The notes under the pieces were generated by a model. It did not search any database. It was not told the origin of the DNA and worked only from the letters and a program-made list of their open reading frames with translations. 64,000 nt of DNA from Clavelina lepadiformis. Lineage: Eukaryota > Chordata > Ascidiacea > Aplousobranchia > Clavelinidae. A program made the translations under genes and the position numbers. The stretch is from NCBI RefSeq assembly GCF_947623445.1, contig NC_135247.1, positions 16,804,501-16,868,500 on the forward strand, in the 5' to 3' direction. The stretch's first letter is position 1; each line of letters begins with the position of its first letter. Below, one piece after another: positions 1 through 10,900 of this stretch.

Positions 1-1321
1 AATCGTGATTTTAGCGTCAAAATTTTGTTCCAAAGACTCCAGTGGTTAAAGAACGCTACTTGCCAACAACGCTGTGAAATGATTGGACGGCGCCCTAAGT
101 TTTAATACTGAAGTATAAGCTCGTTCAGACGCAAAAATGATGGAAATTTTGTTGTGTGCAACTCCTCTTGTCCACGGTTGTCATTGCTGTTATGCTTGTG
201 GTCGAGGGCGATCAATATAAATATAACAAGAATGCAACAATATAAATGTAACGATTAGGGATAACTAATGACATGCATTAAGTTGCGCTGTATGCTATAA
301 AGGTCGAATGCAAGCTGATATAGTGTCGCGTCACGACTCCATATTCTGCACACCAGCGCTTCGTGAGTCGTGCAAGCAACGTAGGTTGTGCGAAACGAAG
401 TTAGGATATCTCTTTTGTACAAGTCGTGGTTGTTATAAAATAACTATAACTTGTCTTTATTTCTTTTCTCCTGCTTGTCATTTTTCGTCAACTTGATCTT
501 GAATTACAGTAAATAGCCGGATACCTTTGTTTAAAAAGAATTTCCTGTTTTCTCAGAAAAGGTCTCAAATTTTGGGTTAATCAAATTTTAACATAAAATC
601 AACTTAAACTTTGCCATCCACATACAGTTGTACAGCAATATGCCCAAGCCGACCATCAGAGTTGTGTATGTCAACAGAATTCACATTAAAATCTTATTGG
701 ATGGGTTGGGTTGGGGATGTGTAAACTGACATAAGACTTGTCCAAAAGTATTTCAAATAAAGTGAACAATCATAACTAATTTTGCTATGATTTCTATCTT
801 TTCTATCCCACATGCATAAATATATTCAACATTATTTGCATCTAGGAAGAAATTAAGTAACTTAATCCTAACATCGCGTATAAGTAACACTATGACCAAA
901 GAGTGTTTTTAATTTAAACTTCATTTTATGCGCATACAGTTGGCGTTAGGCCTATGCTTATAGAGGTTAAAAGACTGTATTATCCTTCGAATAACTGTAA
1001 TAATTTTCTGGGAATCCAAGATGTCTCAGAATCTTTTCTGGGAACTTGCTAAAAAGGACGAGATGGGCCAAATAAGTACCAGCTGTACAAACCCGCTATA
1101 AGTGTTCGCTCTCAATCCATATGTTACGCGTGGAAACAAAATATTTTAAAGGCAGGAAATTTGGTTTGTCATAATGTTAACTCCTACAACGTTAATAAAT
1201 GATCGATTTCCTTCATGTGCAATTTAAGAAGCAGCCTATTTTAAGCTGTTTATAAGCTTTTTTGGCAAGTATAGCTATAGAACAATTCTCCGTTGTTTGA
1301 AATTCAGTTGACGCATAGGCT
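1..1321. other. Spacer upstream of the SLC7 gene
   Basis: No coding region, RNA gene or repeat is recognised here. The DNA is AT-rich with scattered short open frames lacking family resemblance or splice context. It should hold the promoter and 5' UTR of the amino-acid transporter that begins at 1322, but no TATA box or other element can be assigned with confidence. Confidence 0.4.
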
Positions 1322-3648
1322 ATGGCTGATGAAAAGCAGCCTTTACTTACCGCAGGAGCGTATCAGAAAAGATGCTATTCCACCGAAAAACGCCAAAACA
1401 AGTTGGAAAATAACGAACAGCAACTTAACCCAACTGTTAACACAGGAAGTGGTGTGCTTCTGTCAGCCGGCTTGATTATAGGTTCAGGAATTTTTGTCAC
1501 CTCCAACGAAGTTTTGGGTATAAGTTTATTTGAAGTATTCAAAAAGTGTGCATGTATCTTATAATGCTAACGCAGGGCTATATTGCTTTTCGCATAATAG
1601 CTGTTAATAATGTTGTGATTCATATTTCAGCGTCGGTGAATGGAAGTATCGGGTTAAGCCTCCTAGCATGGCTTGGAGGCGGTTTAGTAGCAATGCTGTC
1701 GACTTTATGCTACTGCGAACTCGCCACTTCCATCCGAGAATCCGGCAGCGACTATACATACTTGAGGCACGCGTATGGCCCGGCATTGGCTTTCCTCTTG
1801 CCTTCAACGATAACTTTCGTGCCAACCTCAGATGCCATTACCGCCCTCACCTTCTCCAAATACCTCGTGCAACCGTTTTTCAAGAACTGTGACGCCCCTG
1901 TATTGGCTGTAAAACTCTTTGCCGCCGTTATGATTTTACTGTTGACAACGATGAATTGCTACAGTGCTAAAGTGAGCGTTAGGGCTCAAGTTATATTTAC
2001 ATCGGCGAAAATACTTACCATCCTAGCCATTCTAGTTGGTAGCGTTGTGTCATGTGTCAAGGATTATACTGTGGCGGAGTACAACTACCAGAATCTTTTC
2101 AACAAACAAGATATTGATGGTATTGGTTTTTCAAAGGTGTCGAGAGTACTTTTTCAGGTAAAAGTTTCGTTAAGCATTCGTTCAAGCATTTAACTTCAAA
2201 CACAGATAGGTCTATACTTGCAATAATGGCAGGTACAACGACATATTAGTAATAAGCTCAGTCGGTTATTTTAACTTAATCTCTAAAATTACAATTTTAT
2301 AGGTCACTTGGCCATATCAAGGTTGGCATGCACTTTGTTACATGACTGAAGAAATAAAAAATCCGGCAAAGACTCTTCCAAGGGCATCAATTTCTTCACT
2401 TTTGATTGTGATTCTGCTTTACTTGACTATCAACGTTGCGTTCCTACTTGGTAGGTAGGCTTAATATTTGTAATGACATATAGCCTAGGCCTACACTACA
2501 TATAGAATAGCTAAGAATCAAATCTAAACTAAGAAATCCTTATGTAAATTAGCGCCATTGACAGTAAACTGCTCAATCATCGCGATTCAGTTTTACAGAT
2601 AGGCTACAGGAGGTTTGTAGCCTATATTACAAACCTTTTGTGGTGAACACTTTTTTTTTCTTTTGCATCTTTGTTTTTTAGTCTTGACACCAGAACAAAT
2701 TATTTCTTCAACGGCTATCGTGACCACTTTTTCAAACAAAGTTTTCTCCCGAGCGCCTTGGTTCACCTCATTGATCGTTTGCCTTTGTGCTGCCGGCTCC
2801 TACAGTGCTGGCATTGTAACGCAGGCTAGAATGACGTATGTGGCGGCAAGACATGGTCACTTACCAAAGGTTATCAAATAAATAGCTGTTTGGTACACAC
2901 ACATTCTCTGTCTAAACTGCGCTGTTTATGTCAACTAAGTAATCAACCGAAAGATTATAAACTTATTTAAATGTCATTCATGATATTGTACCTGTTTTAA
3001 ACAATGCATAACTGTAGGGTAAAGCCTTTTGGCTTATTGCCTAGGTTATAGGCTATCATACTTCGTTTTATTTGCAATTGTAGATTTTAGGAATGCTTGC
3101 TATTCACAATCCAAGTCCCACCCCTGTTATGGCCATATTTGTAAGGATCGTAGGAGCTTTAATACTGATCATCATTGGTGATTTTGACAAGCTGCTTGTG
3201 GCTTTCGGATTCTTCTCCTGGATATTTTTATGTCTGAGTTCAGCTTCCGTTTTAGTGCTGCGTAAACGCAAACCTTTTTTGGAGAGACCATACAAGGTGA
3301 ATAAATTCGTATCCTTGCTTTTGGATTATTGCATATGTTTCCAGTTAAGCTATGAATTAGATTAAATTTGGAGTTTCCATTTACATCACGTAACCCTGCG
3401 TGGCCCATGACTAAGAAAGTTTTATTTTTAAGGTTCCTGCAATAATTCCTGTCATTGTTATAATTATTGGATCAAGTTTTGCCATTCTAACCATTGCCAC
3501 GGAGCCCAACTTTCTTTACCTTTACGGGTTAAGCATTTACCTATTAGAGTTAGTAATGTATAACCTTTTCATTGTTAAAAAATATAAAATGCCGAGTTGC
3601 CTTTCGCTAACACTATTCCTTCAAAAATTGTTAAAAATCTCATCGTAG
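1322..3648 (+). CDS. SLC7-family amino-acid exchanger light chain (b0,+AT/LAT-like)
   Basis: Six coding exons: 1322-1517, 1631-2157, 2303-2450, 2682-2869, 3084-3296, 3433-3648. Frames join at every GT-AG border and give about 495 aa, close to the 490-535 aa of SLC7A5-A9 light chains. The N-terminus is polar, then comes the substrate-loop motif GSGIF (residues 54-58). A cysteine near residue 152 (context FKNC) sits where light chains form the disulfide to the SLC3 heavy chain. Later family marks are TEEIKNPAKTLPRA, TYVAARHGHLPK and RKRKPFLERPYK. Members exchange neutral, cationic or aromatic amino acids at the plasma membrane through 12 helices. Which subtype this is cannot be settled by eye. 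The last exon is read through to TAG at 3646-3648 because its C-terminal pattern resembles SLC7A9; a splice at about 3531 is a less likely alternative. Confidence 0.9.
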
Positions 3649-3683
3649 TGATTTTTCAAATAGTTTTGGATGCTTTATAAATG

Positions 3684-3689
3684 AATAAA
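3684..3689 (+). terminator. Polyadenylation signal AATAAA of the SLC7 gene
   Basis: A canonical AATAAA lies 36 bp after the stop codon of the transporter, on the same strand. The position is right for a very short 3' UTR. No transcript evidence is available. Confidence 0.5.
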
Positions 3690-3954
3690 ATGTGTATACT
3701 TGGTTTTCTTTGCGTTTATTCTGCTGCATACCGGTAGGCTAATGAAACCAAAGTTAAGGTAGGCTATAGGCCAGCTATTCTCTACTTTCATAGTTCGTGG
3801 GCCCCTGTTCATGCATAAAAAATGTAGATTGTTGATTACAAAACACCTGTTTGTCACTACTGCATGTGCAGTAGCCTTCGCGCTTTTAATTTTGCACATC
3901 AAGTACAAAAACGTGAAAAAATTTTGTTTCGCTTTGCCTCGTCATCCCCCACTA

Positions 3955-4050
3955 CTACTGCACTATAGCTCAATAGTAAGACGTCTGCTCGTGACACTCG
4001 CAGAACGCCCTCATGGCCACCGGTTGAGAAACCCTTGTTGGCCTATATGC
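3955..4050 (+). repeat. tRNA-like (possible SINE) segment
   Basis: The segment has an A-box-like stretch (TAGCTCAATAGTAAGA), then an imperfect hairpin with TCTGC and GCAGA arms, then a B-box-like GGTTGAGAAACC. The order and spacing resemble a tRNA or a tRNA-derived SINE head. The acceptor stem does not pair well, so it is not called a functional tRNA. Confidence 0.25.
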
Positions 4051-4332
4051 TATGTTATGTTTTATTGGCATTATCTCACTGTAAATTTGAATTCAGAATT
4101 TGTTTTTGAATGAAAAATCCCAAAGTAAGCAAATAAGAAAATGGGATGTTACGGGTATTTTTTGCAGAGCGAATTTGAAGAATAAAGATGACCTATACAC
4201 AGGGTTGCCATCAGTCTCAACTCAAAAATAAGGACGACTAGAAAATGAAAGACGAATACCACCTTAAACAGTGTACAACAGAAGAAAGCAACCAATGTTC
4301 CTAAAAAAAAACAACAAAACAAGACACTATCT

Positions 4333-5199
4333 TAGGGTTGCCATACGTCCGGATTTCCCCGGACATGTCCGGAATTTTAGTGTTCAAACTGCGTCCGGGG
4401 GGAAATGCTAAAATATGCTTAAATATCCGGAATTTTTTAAAATTATTTGTTGCGTTACGGGTAATAATTTCATTGTTACGTCATAAACGACAATACAGCG
4501 AGACAATATTTGGGATACAATGATACATGGATGAGTGGAGCTGGGCTAGTAGCTGAAGGCCTTATATCTTGGTCGATATTGCAAAATTTAGAACATGTCT
4601 GAAACGATAAGAGCGTAGCCTATATTCGCTGAAGAAAATTATAAAGCAGTGAAAGCAGTAGAAAAATAGCGCAAGAAAAAGTCTGTTGCAGACCAAATGA
4701 GAATACCAAGGAAATTGTCGTTTGTTTAATACTTAATGATTTCGAAGTGGGGCTCGGGTTTTGTTCGCACCGTCAAGGTGGGGCGCCTCTCCATAAGTTT
4801 TAGACCTCCTGTTCTAGTTGAAGATGCGAGCCGAATATGTTAAGTGCTAAAATTTAATATTGTTATTGTTTTACTGTAGAATATGGCTAAGCGAAAATGT
4901 AAATTCACGGATGAAATGCAAGCAAAACATCCATGCTTCAGAAAGGGTAGAAATGAATGGGAAGCAGAGTGTTTAGTTTGCAAACCGATCACCAGAGATC
5001 AAATCAGAGATGGCCCAATAGCCTAGTGAATTCACGACACTAATATGTTCAAAAACCCACTCCAGTATACAATGGATAGGCAAAGCATTGCTACTGTGAC
5101 TTCATATTGACAGACAATGTGTTCATACTTCATTTTAAAAACCGCTAGTGGGCACTAAAGAGTGTCCGGATTTTAGGCCACGAAAATATGGTAACCCTA
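4333..5199. mobile_element. hAT element nested inside 4200-5412
   Basis: This 867-bp element starts TAGGGTTGCCATACGTCCGG and ends ATATGGTAACCCTA. A perfect 8-bp target duplication CACTATCT flanks it (4325-4332 and 5200-5207). GTCCGG motifs occur near both ends. It carries a short reading frame resembling the N-terminus of hAT transposases (4883-5026) but nothing of the catalytic region, so it looks like an internal deletion derivative of an autonomous element. It inserted into the outer element and is therefore younger. Confidence 0.85.
4883..5026 (+). pseudogene. Remnant of hAT transposase N-terminus (BED-type finger start)
   Basis: A 47-codon frame begins MAKRKCKFTDEMQAKHPC and continues with EAECLVC before a stop. 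Charged start, a KHP..FRKGR stretch and a C-x2-C pair match the N-terminal zinc-finger region seen in ZBED-like hAT transposases, where the partner histidines lie further downstream. Here the frame stops first. It lies in the middle of the nested element and is truncated, so no active protein is expected. Confidence 0.55.
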
Positions 5200-5420
5200 C
5201 ACTATCTGCATGTTCATAATTTTGGTATCTCTTTGGTACAAAATGGTATCGTAAAGGTGACAAAATGCCCAAAATACGAACCTCCGCCCTAAAAATAAGG
5301 ACGAAAGTGAAAATAAGGACATTTCTTAGAAAAAAGGACAAACATATTTTCTAAGACACGGACCTTTAAAATAAGGACAAATCTTAGAAATAAGGACGGT
5401 ATGGCAACCCTGCCTATACA

Positions 5421-7903
5421 ACCGTCGGTGCTGGGGTAGTCGGAGAATTTTTATCCTCGGACTGAAGAAAGTCTTTACATGACGTTAACTCGGAAGAGAT
5501 TTCTCATTTTTTGAGCCATGGTTGCCGAGTTTTTATAAATGCATTTTAACATTGTTTTATTTTTTGGAACTGAACGAACTGAAAGGATTTGCTTCACAGC
5601 AAAAACTACGTATTCTCTCAAGATCACGCTACAATAGTGGGGCTCCCCCTTTTTGAATTGGAATCAGAAAGCGCAGAAAAGCTGGAAAATGTGCCACTTT
5701 TTGTCATTTCTTTTTAGGCCTAAGTAAGGCTAATGTCCCAGGGACTAACCTAAATTCAAATGGAAAAAATTCCCTTCCAGATGCTAAGATACGTGTATGT
5801 ACTGTTGCAGGCCTACTGCATTTCAAATTATGATAGCCTAAAATTAAGGAAAAATTCAAGCGCAATATCCTGCCAGATTGTGGTCCCTTATTCTTAAAGT
5901 GGTAGTGGCAAGCTGATCGCTACAGCGTTGCAGGTAGAATTTCGCTTCGAAACGGTAGGTACCACAAACGCAAAGTTGCAGGGTAAATTATATATATATA
6001 TATATAATGTATACCACTCGAATGAATCTTTGTACGGATGAATTTAAACTATGAAATGGCTATATTTGGCTAGCAAATTCTGAAATTATAGGCTATAATT
6101 TGTCGTTCAAGCAACCAACGACTTTATCTTCTTTGTTTATTATAAACCTCCTTCAACGTGAAAATTTTCCCCTTGCAGCCATGCCCGTTGAGAAATTTCA
6201 TGTGTATGCCTAATGTCAGTACAGTAGGCTTATCGCTTATGTGTGCCAAATTTTCCACTGATGGCTTCAGTGTACGCCATCACACCAAAACTGCTTCCTT
6301 GCACTCATGATTTCTTGTCGAAAACTACTGTACTTTCCAGTCCAACTGCAACTTTGGAAAAAGGAAACACTGTGCAAAAATCGACTTGTGTTTTGTATTC
6401 GATACCTAGTGACGCTATTGTTATAATGGCCTTAGGCAAGGTATTAATAACACCTTGCTCTTTTTAGTGGACCTGGTGTACAATTCTAAACTCGAACAAT
6501 ATAGCGTAAAAAAATCAAAAAACCAAATAAAAATCCTGTGACAATTGGAACTTGTACAAAGGCTAGCTCGGTAAGCCGAGTTTGAGCGATTGGGAATCAT
6601 CGCTGGGTTTAAGTTGTGCAGAGGTTTTCTTCAGAGGATAAAAATTATCATTCCATACCAACACGATTGCCACAAAAAAACCAAACAACATGATGTAAAT
6701 AACTGATAACTGTGTCTTGGACTAATATCGATTGTCATGTGCCACACAGCACACACATGCCAAGTCATGCAAAATGCACTTAGAAAATATGCAAGCAGAA
6801 AGGGCGACCTAAGGATTGAATGGTAACTCTTGAAATCAAAGACCCAAAGCCTTGGTACGTCAGTTAACAAAGAAACATATGGAATAGGACTAAGGAGTTA
6901 GATATTAGTTATACAATTATGAATTAGTCTCCAATTATACCAAATAGGTATTTTTGAGCTATATAGAAAAATTTAGGGTCGTAACAATAGGTCTTAAAAA
7001 GTGGCATGTCATGTTGAAAGTCATGTTGTCTAAGGTTATTTAAAGTAACTTCTGCTACATATGTATGCTAAAAGTATTATTGGACTGTCCTACAATACTG
7101 GATGTACTGTTTAAGTGAATTAACCTAAAACCAAAAGGTTTTTGCATACCCAGATTGGAAAATTTAGCAGTTTTTAATGAAAAATCAAGTGCGAAAAAAC
7201 ACAAATTTTGGTACGATGTATTGCATTGAAACCTAAATTAATTTTTCATTTACTATAAATTGGGGTTCAAACAACCGTTGTTTATAACTTTGAACATGAT
7301 AAAGTTTGACATGGTTTTTGATGAGTCATGCATGTGCCACAGTTGGACGCCGACCCTCGGAAAATTCTTCAAGGACCCCTGGTTGAGAATCGGTGCTTTA
7401 AACATTACTAAGTTTTCAAACCAGTATTATTTAACTTTCAAAATGGTAAGCCGTCTGTTTCTTTGCTGCTTAAATCATTGCATTGCAATCGGGGTAAATA
7501 GCAGTTAAAACTATAACCAAGAGCCAAGACAGTAGAAACTGTTCTGCTGAAACTGCTAAAAATATAAATCGTTTCTACAATCATGTATTTGTACTAAGTC
7601 TCTCAGCATAGGTTCCTAATCATAGATCCAGTCAAGGCGTTAACATGCTGTGTTCAAGTAGAATTACTAGTCAAAAAAAATTTAGGTGATTGTGACAAAA
7701 CCGGAATGGAGTTTAACGTTTAAGTCGTTAAGTTTTAAGTTTTTTAACGCTTAAGTCGTTTAAGAACGAGTTTAAGTTCGTTTGAGTCCAAATCAGTATC
7801 GCACAGTTTGTACTTCCGTTATTTGCTTTTAAGCTGTCAACATGTGACAGTGTTATCTTAAATTCTAGAGGTAAAGACGGTTATTAGTGGTAACCAGATT
7901 AGA
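5421..7903. other. Spacer between transposon cluster and CPSF1
   Basis: No gene is recognised. It contains a short TA dinucleotide run (about 5989-6006), a diverged interspersed repeat (6240-6890), and a stretch at 7705-7790 built from variants of TTTAAGTCGTT. The last few hundred bases should include the CPSF1 promoter and 5' UTR. Open frames here have no recognisable relatives. Confidence 0.4.
6240..6890. repeat. Diverged interspersed repeat, copy 1
   Basis: The motif around 6320-6343 (AAAACTACTGTACTTTCCAG) recurs as an inverted pair at 33747-33840. The following 400 bp resembles 33886-34260 in the same order: TGGAC.TGGTG.ACA, then A-rich runs, then GAGGATAAAxATTATCAT. The similarity is patchy with many small gaps, so this is an old shared repeat of unknown class. 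Confidence 0.5.
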
Positions 7904-10900
7904 ATGTATGCTTGGTACCAGCAACTGCATTCACCAACTGGTGTGGAGCAATGTGTTTATTGTAACTTCACTTCGGAGACAGCAAAAGATTTGGTCACCA
8001 CCGCAGCCTCTCAGCTTTCTGTGTATCGACTTCACAAAAATATTGAGGTATGGTCACCTAACAAAAACCAGACTCACAGTTATTAATACAGTTGGGCAAA
8101 GTATTTTTTCCTCTTGATAGAACTCACTATTTGTGTTTCTGACTAGATTTATATTATATTGACTTCTCTTTTTCAAGTTTTATTTTTAGTTACCATTTTT
8201 GTAATTGTTCTCTAGGTACAGGTGAAGAATGACAATACTGGTGGTGAGTAGCCTATGTTTTATATCATCTGAAACTGCTTTCATTTTCCTTTCAAAGCTA
8301 ATCTGATATTTATTACAAGCATACTTCAAATTAAATAGAAAATTAAAGTAACCAGTGGTAATATTCAGAATGATTTTATAATAGTTATTTACTCTGACTG
8401 TGTAATATCACTCAAAGTACAAAACTTAATTGACTGTTTTCTGTCAATTTTTCCCCCAAAAAGACACTTCATCGGTTCAAGATAAATTGGAGTTACTTGG
8501 TTCATGGCAATTATTTGGAAATGTTGTCGGAGTCAAACATGTTCGATTGAATGGAACTACTAGAGATTCTCTTCTGCTCAGCTTTAAAGAAGCAAAGGTC
8601 AGTTGGTAAATGTGTTGTCACTGTCTGCGAATGCCACAGACCTGCAAACAACAATGCAATAGATTGCATATAATTTCTTTGTAAAATTTTTATATCAGAT
8701 TTTAAATATCAGTTAAGATATATATTGTGTGTTTAGCTGTCCATAGTCGAATTCGACACAGCAACACATGACATCAAAACATCTTCTCTGCACTATTTTG
8801 AAGAAAATTTATATAAGGTATGTTATTTGTCATGCTTCAAGTTATGTGTCATTTACACAATCCTCTGGGACATCTGATGTGTTGTGCACTTTATTAAAGA
8901 GCACTGGGAATTAAGTGAATTATTTAAATATGTTGGTCAAGATATTTCTCATAATTATATTTTTTATAATATCGTTGTTAGCCATCATTTCGTAATCCCC
9001 CATTGTTTTAATATTCTGTTAATTTGTTAAAATATCTAGGACGGTTTGTTGCAAAGAGTTACTTTGCCCAAGATAAGTGTTGATCCAGACGGGCGTTGTG
9101 CGTCCCTTCAACTTTCAACAAACTCTGTTGCAATTATTCCATTTCGAACAAAAGATGTCACCATTGCCCCAGATGAAATATCCCTCATAGGCGATCATGT
9201 CACGCAAAGGTAACATCCCACAACATTATATCAAAACATTTCATTGGTGCTTTTTCTGAAAAGTATGTGCTGAAAATTGCATATTTAAACCGTGTTTTTC
9301 AACAAAAGACCACCCCCTGCCACAAGTTACAGCATAGATCTGAGTGAAGTCGACTCAAGATTACAGCGAATTGTAGATGTGCAGTTTTTGCACGGTTACT
9401 ATGAACCTACGTTACTTATTCTCTTTGAATCACTTCGTACATGGTCTGGGTATGCTTTTTATATTTTTTGTTTTGGCCAATCGTTTTTATTAATGCTGGT
9501 CATTGCTGCATCAAAATGTTAAGCAATTAAAGTTAATTTATTTTCTGTACCGTATGTTACCATTAGTACTTGTGATTTAATTTGTTTGCCTCCTAACGAA
9601 TTTGCTTTTTCGTTGCTAACAATACATATATGTGGTTTTATCTGCTTTTTATATCACCTTCTTAAAATATTGACTCTAAGTGTCTGCTTGTTGATTGCTC
9701 ACTTGTTATGTTATGCAGGAGAGTAGCATTGCGTCAAGATACCTGTAACATTGTTGCAATTTCACTAAACATGACTGAAAGGTTACATCCTGTTATATGG
9801 TCACTGCACGGACTTCCTTTTGATTGTAGATATGCATATCCAGTTCCAAAGCCAATAGGCAAGTTTGATGTGCACTACCCATTCCGTTAAAAATTGTTGT
9901 ACCTGGTTTTATGATTTCATAGCTTCCCCTTCCACTGCTTCGATAAGTGTTTATAACAAATAATATAGGTTACTCTTCGGGTTCTAATAAGAATGTGACA
10001 TTTGCAGGTGGTGTACTTATTTTTGCTATCAATTCTGTGCTGTATCTGAATCAAAGTGTTCCACCATATGGAGCATCTTTGAACTCACTTACGGAAAATT
10101 CAACTTCTTTTCCTTTGAGTAAGATACTTGTTGTTTCTTAATTATCAGAATTAACGATATTATTGTTAAATTGTTGATAACAAAAATAGACTATTTAATG
10201 GATTTTTACATAATTAACATTAATAGAACTCGTATACTATTATATGAAAACAAATTACCCTGCTTAATCAGTGCTATTTACTATGGTATGTCCAAAAATG
10301 TTACAGAAGCGCAAGAAGGGATTTGCATTACGCTTGACTCTTCACAGGCCACATTTATTTCGCCGGAAAGTTTGATTATTGCTCTCAAAGGAGGCGACCT
10401 GTAAATATTTTATTGGAGCTAGAATCATGCTTTTACCATTTGGTTATCAAAAACATTTTTTATCATCTAAAATAATTAAAATAAAACCCATTTCTATTTA
10501 ACACTGGAGATTTTGCTGTTAACAATCTTGCTTATGTTCGTCGTCCAGATATGTCTTGACTTTGTTGGTGGACAGCATGCGAAGTGTCAGAAATTTTCAT
10601 TTTGACAAAGCAGGGTCAAGTGTACTCTCATCCTGTGTGAGTATTTTATAAAACACTTCAGAACATCTAAGTTATTTGTGACTTTGCCGTAACGTAACCA
10701 ACACATCGGTGCTACGTAGATAACAGCAATGGACGATGGGTTCGTATTTTTGGGGTCCAGGCTCGGAAATTCTCTTCTTCTTTATTACACGGAAGCAAGA
10801 TCCGAATCAGCTTCTTCCGCTTCCGTCGGGGTAATGAAGTTTTTAGGGGGTTGTTGGACATTTTTTTATCCTATTTATTCTATTAGGTAAAATGAGGTTT

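Larger units (their letters stand above)
4200..5412. mobile_element. Non-autonomous hAT element (outer, host of a nested insertion)
   Basis: The element begins CAGGGTTGCC and ends GGCAACCCTG, perfect 10-bp terminal inverted repeats. It is flanked by a perfect 8-bp target duplication CCTATACA (4192-4199 and 5413-5420), the hallmark of hAT transposition. Subterminal stretches rich in ATAAGGAC occur at both ends. Without the second element it carries, it is only about 338 bp and has no coding capacity, so it is a MITE mobilised by another transposase. Confidence 0.85.

Noticed and set aside
1604..1892. Open frames on both strands within 1604-1892
   Set aside because: Shadows of the second exon of the SLC7 gene in other frames.
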